A DNA stretch of 37,773 nucleotides from CAYVMN01 sp964452575 (GTDB lineage: Bacteria; Desulfobacterota; DSM-4660; Desulfatiglandales; Desulfatiglandaceae). Numbering within the stretch: position 1 is the first letter of the stretch; every line of letters begins with the position of its first letter. Below the pieces are notes generated by a model that saw nothing but the letters and a program-made list of their open reading frames with translations, was not told where the DNA came from and ran no database searches. Positions 1 through 7,332 of this stretch are shown here, one piece after another. A program made the translations under genes and the position numbers. The stretch is from contig CAYVMN010000014.1 in NCBI GenBank assembly GCA_964452575.1, positions 1-37,773 on the forward strand. The letters run 5' to 3'.

Positions 1-292
1 AGCATTTCCCCTGTTCGTCACGATAGGGAACCGATTTTAGATATATACCGATGGCTCCGCTTTCTCCAATCCGCCATAGACGACCGGAGGCCGTATCGAG
101 CATGAACTGGTCCTTAGTTGACTCCGATATCTGCCCAAAGACATACCTCCCACATGGAGAAGAAAGGGTTCCCTTTTGTGACTCTTGAGACTGGGTGGAC
201 ATTAATCCCAATGGTTGAGCACAAACACTGACCGGGATGCATAAGAGTGCGAGTACCAATAGTGCATGGATTATTTTACCGAATCGATCCAT
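1..292 (-). CDS. Secreted protein of unknown function, 3' end outside window
   Basis: An open frame on the minus strand starts at ATG 292-290 and runs without a stop to the window edge (97 codons visible). A strong Shine-Dalgarno (AGGAGG) lies about 10 bases upstream. The first ~25 residues form a signal peptide: a short basic start (MDRFGK), a hydrophobic core (LLVLALLCIPVSV) and a probable cleavage site after CA (VCA|Q). The exported part has two cysteines so far, and a stretch reading QFMLDTASGRLWRI resembles a small beta-strand repeat. I do not recognise a family. Export is well supported; function is unknown. It is divergent from the transporter operon to its right and separated from it by ~590 bases. 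Confidence 0.7.
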   Translation of the reverse strand, partial: MDRFGKIIHALLVLALLCIPVSVCAQPLGLMSTQSQESQKGTLSSPCGRYVFGQISESTKDQFMLDTASGRLWRIGESGAIGIYLKSVPYRDEQGKC

Positions 293-482
293 CTCCCTGA
301 CCTCCTCTCTTTATCTCTTCTTCTAACCGTTCCTTTCCCTAACTATGAACCTCCGAACGGTCATCTTCTTTCTTCTACTTTCAATCATAGCATCTGATTG
401 AATCTTTGTCTCTCTTGAATCGAATTAGAGTCTCAGTTTGCAACTTCTATGCAAGATGCGAAGATATTTGTTGAGGAAATTC

Positions 483-752
483 CAAATTACAAATCCCAAA
501 TAACAAATAAATTCCAATGACCAAAATTCAAAATAACAAACAGATATAGGGGTTGAGGGGTTGAGAGGTTCAGGGTGTGGTGTTTTGTGTTTGGGATTTG
601 GGATTTGTTTGGAAAACTGGGGACCCACCGGTAGGTGGGGAGTCCGAAGGACAATTTGGTGCTTGAGATTTGGAATTTAAAGACAGGCGGCTCTGAAATC
701 TGCCCGCTGCCCACCGCACACTATTTAGGTTGCGGCCGAAGGCCTGCATTAG
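483..752. repeat. Dispersed intergenic repeat, copy A, with AT-rich inverted arm
   Basis: The 293-879 gap holds no gene. Positions 545-752 share several blocks in the same order with 9607-9792: a start reading TATAGGGGTTGAGGGGTT, a GAGGTTCAGGGTG block, GGTGCTTGAGATTTGGAATTT, CTCTGAAATCT, and an end reading GGTTGCGGCCG followed by GGCCTGCATTAG. Upstream, 483-540 is rich in CAAAT/CCAAA units; CAAATCCCAAA near 489 is inverted as TTTGGGATTTG near 591, so the transcript could fold. Small ATG-initiated frames here are repeat-derived and not genes. 293-482 shows nothing else. Confidence 0.75.
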
Positions 753-793
753 ATATTAGTCCAATTAAGGCCCTTCTTCTGGCTGTCGGATTG

Positions 794-822
794 TTGACAC
801 ACATATCCGTTTCCCATATACT
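794..822 (+). promoter_or_regulatory. Sigma-70-type promoter of the first ABC importer operon
   Basis: TTGACA at 794-799 is followed, after exactly 17 bases, by TATACT at 817-822. This is a perfect -35 and a 5/6 -10 hexamer at ideal spacing. Transcription would begin near 829, giving a leader of about 50 bases before the ATG at 880 with its AAAGGAGGT ribosome binding site. Confidence 0.75.
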
Positions 823-879
823 CCTTTCAAGAAATGTCTATTAACCCAATTGTCTGTGTGCTGTAGAAAGGAGGTAACC

Positions 880-2160
880 ATGAAAAGAAGTCTTTCTTTC
901 AGGATCCTAATTTCGATCCTGGGGCTCTTCGTTGTGGGAGCGACCATTGGTCTTATTGAGGCGCAGGCGGCAAAAAAGGGCGAGCCCATAATCGTAGGCG
1001 CCCCTGTACCAAGGGCCAGCGCTTACGGGCAAAATGGAGAACGGGGGATGATCCTTGCAGCGGGAGAGATCAATGCTGCTGGCGGTATTAACGTAGGGGG
1101 TATTATGCGCCCCATAAAGCTTGAAATCATTGACAGCCGGGATGAGGAACCGGGTGTGCCAACCAGTGAAGTCCTCCTGGCCATAGAAAAACTGATCCTA
1201 CAAAAAAAATCTGATGTCATCGTAGGGGGGCCTTGTATGTCTGAATGCGGGATGGCTGCCCTGGATCTGTATGCCCGATACAAGATTCCGGACATTGTGT
1301 CTATCGGCTGTTATACGCCCAGCTGGGACAAGAAGGTGGGCAGCGACCTCAAGAAATACAGGTATTCCTTCAGGGAAAGCGGCAGTGTGAAGTGGTATAT
1401 AAAGGAGGCCCTTGACCTCCTGCACCAAATCAAGAAGGATTACGGATTTGATAAGATGTTTATTTCAATAGACGACAGTCTCATGTGCCGGAAGGCAGCT
1501 GAAATCGTTGAGAAGCTGGCTAGCAAGGACGGCTGGAAAATTGTGGGATATGACAAACATCCTATCGGCACTACCGATTATTCGGCAGCCCTTACTGAAT
1601 GTAAGAAATCGGGGGCTCAGGTTCTTTTTATGTGGGCCTATTCTCCGGAGACCTCTATCCTCCTCAAACAGTGGGCTGATATGGAGGTACCGGCACTACC
1701 TATCGGCTTTATTGGTGCCGCAGAAGATCCGGGCTTCTGGAAGGCAACAAATGGAAAGTGCGCCTATACGGTCGTCACCCTCTCAGAGACTGGCAATGTC
1801 CCAAGCAACCTGACCCCACGGAGCATGAAATTTTATGACAGTTTTATGAAGAGGTGGGGTGTTCCTCCCAGGAGCACCGGTTGCGTCAGCGCCTACGAGG
1901 CACTTTATGTGTTGAAAGATGCTATTGAAAGGGCCGGTTCCCTTGACAAGAACGCCCTGATCGCTGCTCTCAAGAAGACAAACCTCCTGGCAGTTAGGGG
2001 AACCATCAGATTCGATAAGAACCATCAGATAATTTATGGGTATGATCCAAAGACCAGCGTCCTGGGCTGCTGGGTGCAGTGGCAGGATGGGAACAGAGTT
2101 CAGATCTTTCCAACCGTAGCAGCCACAGGTAAGCTAAAGATGCCCCCCTGGCTCAAATGA
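880..2160 (+). CDS. ABC importer substrate-binding protein, LivJ/LivK type
   Basis: This 426-residue exported protein is the ligand-binding component of a branched-chain-amino-acid-type (HAAT) importer. The ATG at 880 is chosen over a GTG at 850 because a near-perfect Shine-Dalgarno (AAAGGAGGT) sits 5 bases before it and a signal peptide starts there: MKRSLSFR, a hydrophobic core, and AQA around residues 28-30 as the cleavage site. The mature part has the Peripla_BP_6 fold pattern, including AAGEINAAGGIN near residues 60-71 and a C-terminal IRFDKNHQIIYGYDP stretch. It is the first gene of a complete importer operon. Such proteins bind amino acids, but also amides, aromatic acids or short organic acids, so the ligand cannot be named. 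Confidence 0.93.
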   Translation: MKRSLSFRILISILGLFVVGATIGLIEAQAAKKGEPIIVGAPVPRASAYGQNGERGMILAAGEINAAGGINVGGIMRPIKLEIIDSRDEEPGVPTSEVLLAIEKLILQKKSDVIVGGPCMSECGMAALDLYARYKIPDIVSIGCYTPSWDKKVGSDLKKYRYSFRESGSVKWYIKEALDLLHQIKKDYGFDKMFISIDDSLMCRKAAEIVEKLASKDGWKIVGYDKHPIGTTDYSAALTECKKSGAQVLFMWAYSPETSILLKQWADMEVPALPIGFIGAAEDPGFWKATNGKCAYTVVTLSETGNVPSNLTPRSMKFYDSFMKRWGVPPRSTGCVSAYEALYVLKDAIERAGSLDKNALIAALKKTNLLAVRGTIRFDKNHQIIYGYDPKTSVLGCWVQWQDGNRVQIFPTVAATGKLKMPPWLK

Positions 2161-2173
2161 TCCGAGCAGTTAA

Positions 2174-2205
2174 GACAGGCTCCTCTACAATGGGAGGGGC
2201 CTGTC
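2174..2205 (+). terminator. Hairpin between binding protein and permease genes, likely attenuator
   Basis: GACAGGC-TCC and GGA-(GG)-GGCCTGTC form a strong stem around a short loop, 14 bases after the binding-protein stop codon and before the permease start at 2231. No T-run follows, so it is more likely a partial terminator or an RNA-stabilising hairpin. Such structures commonly keep binding-protein mRNA in excess over permease mRNA. Confidence 0.55.
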
Positions 2206-2230
2206 AATCTTCAATCATCAACGGGTTTCC

Positions 2231-3115
2231 ATGGACATACTGATATACGGTACTGTCAATAGTGTCAACTTTGCCCTTATCGCAGTCGGCTTTACCCTGG
2301 TATATGGCGTGAGCAGGGTCCCCAATTTTGCCCATGGATCTATCTACGTCCTGGTGGGATTCCTTACGTGGAGCTTTGTAAATGACCTAAAGATGAACTA
2401 TGCCATTGCCATTATCCTCTCCCTTGCTATCGCATCGCTTATTGGCCTTATCATATATCGGTTTATTCTCATACGCCTGAGGGGTTTGCCAACATCCGAA
2501 ATAATCGCCTCCTTTGCCTTCAGTCTCATCATCCTGGAGGGTCTCCGAATGCAGGGAATTGCCGGATTCAAGGGCTTCATCGGTCCCTTTTATGTCCTGC
2601 GACCCTTCATTGAGGGCAAGGTCAACTTGGGTGGGGTATTTGTGGACTACCAGAGGCTCATTATCGTAGGGATCGGATTAGGGCTGGTTGCACTATTATG
2701 GGCCTTTACCCATTACACAAAGATGGGCCTCTCCCTCAGGGCTATAGCCCAAGATGAACAGGCTGCCATGATGCTTGGCGTGAATTCTGATCGAACGGCA
2801 ATGATTTCTCTTTCCATTGGTTCGGCCCTGGCCGGCCTTGCTGCTGTCACCATCCTTCCGTTGGGCAATATCACTGCCGAGGCCGGGTACAAGGTCCTCA
2901 TCTATGCCCTTGCGGTCTGTATCATTGGGGGCCTTGGTAGCTGGATGGGTGCAATCCTTGCTTCATTTGTGATCGGGTTTGCCATGAAATTCAGCACTGC
3001 ACTTTTTGGCGCCATGTGGGAGTCCGTGGTGCTGGTGGGAACTATTATCCTGATACTCCTTTTCAAGCCTTCAGGTCTTCTGGGCAAACAGAAAGAACTG
3101 GAGGAAAGGGTATAG
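2231..3115 (+). CDS. livH: Branched-chain-type ABC importer permease, LivH family
   Basis: This 294-residue inner-membrane protein is one of the two permease subunits of the importer. It has about eight hydrophobic segments and the LivH signature near the N-terminus (GFTLVYGVSRVPNFAHG), where asparagine-phenylalanine-alanine-histidine-glycine is diagnostic. The cytoplasmic loop contacting the ATPases is visible as RAIAQDEQAAMMLGVN around residues 165-180. It ends with the usual KPSGLLG stretch. The ATG at 2231 has only a weak ribosome binding site, which fits translation at a lower level than the binding protein. Next gene (LivM) starts 3 bases after its TAG stop. Confidence 0.93.
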   Translation: MDILIYGTVNSVNFALIAVGFTLVYGVSRVPNFAHGSIYVLVGFLTWSFVNDLKMNYAIAIILSLAIASLIGLIIYRFILIRLRGLPTSEIIASFAFSLIILEGLRMQGIAGFKGFIGPFYVLRPFIEGKVNLGGVFVDYQRLIIVGIGLGLVALLWAFTHYTKMGLSLRAIAQDEQAAMMLGVNSDRTAMISLSIGSALAGLAAVTILPLGNITAEAGYKVLIYALAVCIIGGLGSWMGAILASFVIGFAMKFSTALFGAMWESVVLVGTIILILLFKPSGLLGKQKELEERV

Positions 3116-3118
3116 GAC

Positions 3119-4129
3119 TTGGGCCCAGAGAGCGGAAGAAAAGAGAGGCTAGACAGGAGCATAAAGGTAAGGACAGAAGGCCTTTACGCACTCACTTCAT
3201 GGCGAGAGATGGGCTATCTAATCGCCCCAAGGGCAGCCCTTGTCCTGGGTCTGCTCTGCCTCCCCCTGGTCCTGGATATGTACTGGCAGAGGGTACTGTG
3301 CGCTGCCGGGATCTATGCCTTGTTGGCATTGGGGTTTGATTTCTTGGCCGAGTATGTAGGCCTGGTATGCCTGGGCGGGGCCCTTTTTATTGGCGCCGGT
3401 GGGTATATATCCGGGCTTTTGAACGCTTGCCTCGGCTGGCCCCCCCTCCTTTGCATACCGATCGCCTCTGTTGCCGGGGCCGTCATCAGCACGCTTGTAT
3501 TGCTTCCTTGCCTCCGGCTGAGGGGCATCTACTTTGCCATTGTCAGCTTCATGTTCCCCCTGTTTGCGGTCTTCATCATAATTGCACTCAATGTATTCGG
3601 GGGGACTGAAGGGATAAGCGCCCTGGAGATATTACCCAATATGTGGGTTGAGCAATACCTTATACTGGGGGCCACCATTGTCGCGCTCTTTTCATTAAGG
3701 CGCCTGGTTGGAGAGGACTTCGGGCTCATTTTGCGTGCCATAAAGGATAATGACCAGGCGGTCAAGGCATCTGGAATTAACATCACCACATATAAGACAA
3801 AGGCCGTATTCATCGCTGCCCTGATCGGGAGTTTCGGCGGTGCCTACTTGAGCCATCTCTATGGATGGCTGGGGATCTCTCTCTTTGCCATGGACTTTTC
3901 TATACTGCCTATAGCTGCAAGTGTAATGGGGGGTATGGGCACATTGGTGGGGCCGGTGCTGGGGGCCTTCATCCTGACCCCAATGTCCGAGGCGTTGCGC
4001 GGTTTCGGACAACTCAGGGTGGTCCTCTATTGCATGATATTGATTGCCTTTATCGTGTATAAGCCCGAGGGGCTAATGAATTACCTTCAAAGGAAATATC
4101 ATCAGTTCGAGCATTGGGAAGAAGTCTGA
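3119..4129 (+). CDS. livM: Branched-chain-type ABC importer permease, LivM family
   Basis: This is the second permease subunit, up to 336 residues with about 8-10 hydrophobic segments. The ATPase-contacting loop reads LRAIKDNDQAVKASGIN around residues 201-217, and the end has the KPEGLM motif typical of the family. The start is ambiguous. TTG at 3119 lies 8 bases after AAAGGG, but adds ~30 charged residues; ATG at 3209 gives the usual compact N-terminus leading into the first membrane span, with a poor ribosome binding site. I keep the TTG because of its signal and the tight coupling to livH. Its TGA is followed after 2 bases by the livG start. Confidence 0.9.
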   Translation: MGPESGRKERLDRSIKVRTEGLYALTSWREMGYLIAPRAALVLGLLCLPLVLDMYWQRVLCAAGIYALLALGFDFLAEYVGLVCLGGALFIGAGGYISGLLNACLGWPPLLCIPIASVAGAVISTLVLLPCLRLRGIYFAIVSFMFPLFAVFIIIALNVFGGTEGISALEILPNMWVEQYLILGATIVALFSLRRLVGEDFGLILRAIKDNDQAVKASGINITTYKTKAVFIAALIGSFGGAYLSHLYGWLGISLFAMDFSILPIAASVMGGMGTLVGPVLGAFILTPMSEALRGFGQLRVVLYCMILIAFIVYKPEGLMNYLQRKYHQFEHWEEV

Positions 4130-4131
4130 GA

Positions 4132-4914
4132 ATGGGCGAAGAACCCCTTATAAAGCTAAACAGGGTCAAAAAGACATTCGGTGGAGTTCTGGCCGTCCAG
4201 GATGTCAGCTTTACCCTCAATAGGGGCGAGATCCTGGGTGTGATCGGCCCCAACGGCTCAGGCAAGACAACACTGGTAAATCTTATCACGGGTTTCGTAA
4301 GGCCCAGTTCAGGTACCGTGATCTTCAAGGGAAAAGATATTACCGGACTCCAGCCCCATAAGATCGCCAACCTGGGCCTGACCAGGACCTTTCAGGTAAT
4401 GAGGCCCTACCATAGCCTGTCGGCCTTCAAGAACCTCGCAGTCCCTTTGAATTCCCACCGGGTTCGAAGGGCAAGGGGTGGAAGGCTGGGAGACACAGAC
4501 GCGGTGGCCATAGACATACTTGAAGAAATCGGTTTCGAAAGGGATGCTCGAGTTCCTTACAAGACCGCCGGCGCCTTGCCCCTCGGGTATCTCAAGAGAC
4601 TTGAGCTGGGCAGATGCATAGCCCTCAACCCGGAGGCCATCATCTGCGACGAGATCTTCTCCGGGCTCAGTATGTCTGAAATCAGCTCTCTTGTCCCTCT
4701 GCTGGAGAAGTTGCAGATAGAAGGCATAACCTTCTTGATGATCGAACACCGCCTGAGGGAACTCTTTAGGCTCGCCAACAGGGTGATTGTACTCAATTTT
4801 GGTGAAAAGATTGCTGAAGGTACACCACATGAGGTGGTAGAGAATCAATTGGTCAAAGAGGCCTATCTGGGAACGGAGAGATCAAGATGGCGATCCTCGA
4901 GATTAAAGACCTGA
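4132..4914 (+). CDS. livG: Branched-chain-type ABC importer ATPase, LivG family
   Basis: This 260-residue cytoplasmic ATPase energises the importer. Walker A is GPNGSGKTT; the signature region reads LPLGYLKRLELGR in place of the more usual YGxxRRLE; Walker B is AIICDE, with the usual proline after DE replaced by isoleucine; the switch histidine is in LMIEHR. The C-terminal LGTERSR region is typical of LivG. The ATG at 4132 was preferred over an upstream TTG (4114) that would overlap livM. The gene overlaps the following livF by 28 bases, so the two ATPases are translationally coupled. Signature and Walker B are slightly divergent but all catalytic residues are present. Confidence 0.92.
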   Translation: MGEEPLIKLNRVKKTFGGVLAVQDVSFTLNRGEILGVIGPNGSGKTTLVNLITGFVRPSSGTVIFKGKDITGLQPHKIANLGLTRTFQVMRPYHSLSAFKNLAVPLNSHRVRRARGGRLGDTDAVAIDILEEIGFERDARVPYKTAGALPLGYLKRLELGRCIALNPEAIICDEIFSGLSMSEISSLVPLLEKLQIEGITFLMIEHRLRELFRLANRVIVLNFGEKIAEGTPHEVVENQLVKEAYLGTERSRWRSSRLKT

Positions 4915-5639
4915 TGGTATTTTACGAAAATGCCATTGCCCTAAATAACGTGAACATGCGATGCCAGGATGAGGCCATAACAGGGGTCTTTGGTGCAAAT
5001 AGCGCGGGCAAGACTACGCTCATGTATACCATATCTGGGATAATACTCGACACCAAGAAAAAAGAAGAGATGAGGGGGGGAGAGAGGATCAGCATCTTTG
5101 GAAACATCATCTATAAAGGTGTGGAAATCATACATATGGAACCAAGCGAACGGGCAAGAAAGGGCATTATCCTGTGCCCGGAAAGACGAAGGATCTTCCA
5201 GGAGAGCACCGTACTGGAAAATCTGAAGATAGGGGGCATCCTTGCTACCAGGGAGCAGGCCAAGAGGACAATTGAGTTCGTTTTCAGTCTATTTCCACCC
5301 CTGAAAGGACTGAGGAGGAGAGAGGGGGGATTTCTGAGCGGTGGGGAACAGCAGATGCTAGCAATCGGCAGGGCCCTCATGGCCCAGCCCAACTTGCTTC
5401 TACTGGATGAACCCCTCCTTGGACTAAGCCCTAAGATAGAGGAGATCCTTTGCGAGGCAGTGGAAGACATCAACACACAAACAAAGGTCCCCATCTTGAT
5501 CTCCGAGCAATATGCAAGGCCAATCCTACCTCTCATCCACTACGGGTATGTGCTGGAAAATGGGGGGGCACTCCTGGAAGGGACCTCCCCTGAACTGATG
5601 GAAAATCCGGATGTGAAGTCCGCATATTTCGGAATTTAG
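4887..5639 (+). CDS. livF: Branched-chain-type ABC importer ATPase, LivF family
   Basis: This 250-residue protein is the second ATPase of the importer. It has Walker A GANSAGKTT, an ABC signature LSGGEQQMLAIGRA, Walker B LLLLDEPLLGL and the switch region ISEQYA, where histidine is replaced by glutamine-tyrosine as is common in LivF. An acidic/basic insertion (KKKEEMRGGER) lies between Walker A and the Q-loop region, longer than in most LivF proteins. It is the last gene of the plus-strand operon. Its TAG stop overlaps the TAA stop of the convergent acyl-CoA ligase, leaving no room for a separate terminator. Confidence 0.92.
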   Translation: MAILEIKDLMVFYENAIALNNVNMRCQDEAITGVFGANSAGKTTLMYTISGIILDTKKKEEMRGGERISIFGNIIYKGVEIIHMEPSERARKGIILCPERRRIFQESTVLENLKIGGILATREQAKRTIEFVFSLFPPLKGLRRREGGFLSGGEQQMLAIGRALMAQPNLLLLDEPLLGLSPKIEEILCEAVEDINTQTKVPILISEQYARPILPLIHYGYVLENGGALLEGTSPELMENPDVKSAYFGI

Positions 5640-7279
5640 GCACCGGCCTTAGTGACCCTCCTTCGCTCCTCATCCCTCACCTCTCGTCTTAGGAGCTTCC
5701 CCACCTTGGACTTTGGAAGCATATCCCTGAACTCCACATACTGCGGTATCTTGTAAGAAGCGAGTCTGGCCCTGCACCACTTTAAGAGTTCAGAACCACT
5801 TACCCCTCTAACATTGTCCTTTAGTACCACAATGGCCTTGATCCTTTCTCCCACATTATCGTCAGGGATCCCCACCACACATGCCCCTATCACGGCGGTA
5901 TGGTCCTGCAGCGTGGCCTCAATCTCAGAACATGATACCCTATACCCTTTGTACTTTATGACATCTGCACTCCTGTCCACATAGTAAAGCTCTCCGTCAT
6001 CATCCCGCCTGACGTAATCGTTCATTCGGTACCAGACCTTACCGTCTATCTCCATATATGATGAGGCCGTCTCCTCCGGTTTCTTCCAGTAGGCCTTTGA
6101 TATGTACTCCGAGGTCACTAGCAGTTCGCCTGTCTTGCCGGCAAGGACGTCCTCCAGGGTTTCAGGGTCCACAATCCTTGTCTCCCTGCTGGGTAAAGGC
6201 CTTCCAATGCTTCCTGGAACAGGCTCTTTATCCAAGGGACTCATGGTAGTAAAACCGACCTCCGTGGCGCCATATACCTGGTAAATGGGTACATGAAATC
6301 CCTCCTTCCATCGCCTGTAGACCTCAATAGGCAGGACATCGCCCCCACTCCAGCAGTACTTGAGAGAACTTAGATCAAAAAACTCTAAACGGTCATTTTC
6401 TAAGATCATCCTGTAAAGTGCAGGTGCCCCGAGAAAGAGAGTGCCCCTATTCTGCTCTATGGCCTTCAGGATGGCATCCACCTGAGGGACAGGCATTAAT
6501 ACCGCTGTATTTCCCTTGTTTAAGACCATCCCCAAGATGATCCCCTGGGCCATCTGGTGAAAAAGGGGGTTTACCATGACAAATACCTCTTGCCCTTCCA
6601 GGATGTGTCCCTCTCCCGCATCACTGATATCATTGACAAAAGAGACCATCCCTCTATGGGTAGCTATGCAACCCTTGGGAAATCCAGTGGTGCCTCCTGT
6701 ATAGAGGATGTAGCTCAGGTGGGTCTTTGGATCGATCTCCACGTGTGGTGGATTGGGTGAATAATCACGAATCAGTCTCTTGAAGGAATGGACGTATCCC
6801 CTTTTTTCGATAACGCCCTTTGGCACCTTATCAAACAGTAATCCCACTGCCTTCTTGTATAAAGGGAGCAGATCCACATAATTTGTAACAATAACCTGCT
6901 TCAGGCATGTATCTGGGAAGACCTGCTGTATGTATCTAAAATTGATATCCTGGCACAGGACTGTTTCTGCCTCTGAATCGTTGATCAGGTATTTTATCTC
7001 ATGCGGGGTATATATTGGAGAAACGGGCACCGGTATGGCCCCAATCTTCTGTGCCCCAAAATATCCAATGAGGAATTGGGGGCAATTGGGTATATAGAGC
7101 ATTACCTTGTCCTCCTTTTTGACCCCCAAGCCGTATAGGGCAGAGGCAAACCTATCGATAAGATCTTTCATCCTCGAGTAAGAAAAGGCCTCGCCCAGGT
7201 ATATTATTGCGGTCTTATCGCCATATCTTTCGACCGCCCTTTCAAACCCGCTAATGACAGATTCATCATAAAGGTCCAT
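5636..7279 (-). CDS. AMP-forming acyl-CoA ligase (acyl/aryl-CoA synthetase family)
   Basis: This 547-residue enzyme of the ANL superfamily activates a carboxylic acid to its CoA thioester via an acyl-adenylate. The adenylation P-loop is YTGGTTGFPKG near residues 190-200; the A5 motif is YGATEVG; the A7/A8 region includes YVDRSADVIKYKGYRVSCSE; the C-terminal catalytic lysine lies in PKSKVGKLLRRE. The ATG start has a GAGGGC ribosome binding site. It converges with the plus-strand importer by a 3-base overlap and lies 53 bases downstream of the helicase gene, possibly on the same transcript. The substrate is not predictable; proximity suggests it may activate an acid taken up by the 880-5639 importer. 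Confidence 0.9.
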   Translation of the reverse strand: MDLYDESVISGFERAVERYGDKTAIIYLGEAFSYSRMKDLIDRFASALYGLGVKKEDKVMLYIPNCPQFLIGYFGAQKIGAIPVPVSPIYTPHEIKYLINDSEAETVLCQDINFRYIQQVFPDTCLKQVIVTNYVDLLPLYKKAVGLLFDKVPKGVIEKRGYVHSFKRLIRDYSPNPPHVEIDPKTHLSYILYTGGTTGFPKGCIATHRGMVSFVNDISDAGEGHILEGQEVFVMVNPLFHQMAQGIILGMVLNKGNTAVLMPVPQVDAILKAIEQNRGTLFLGAPALYRMILENDRLEFFDLSSLKYCWSGGDVLPIEVYRRWKEGFHVPIYQVYGATEVGFTTMSPLDKEPVPGSIGRPLPSRETRIVDPETLEDVLAGKTGELLVTSEYISKAYWKKPEETASSYMEIDGKVWYRMNDYVRRDDDGELYYVDRSADVIKYKGYRVSCSEIEATLQDHTAVIGACVVGIPDDNVGERIKAIVVLKDNVRGVSGSELLKWCRARLASYKIPQYVEFRDMLPKSKVGKLLRREVRDEERRRVTKAGA

Positions 7280-7332
7280 AGGTAGCCCTCACTTCTCCCT
7301 TATTCGCTATTGCCTCGCGGCCATACCTAATT

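Noticed and set aside
425..844. Short frames in the 293-879 gap
   Set aside because: They consist of repeat sequence (CAAATCCCAAA-type units) and lack ribosome binding sites.
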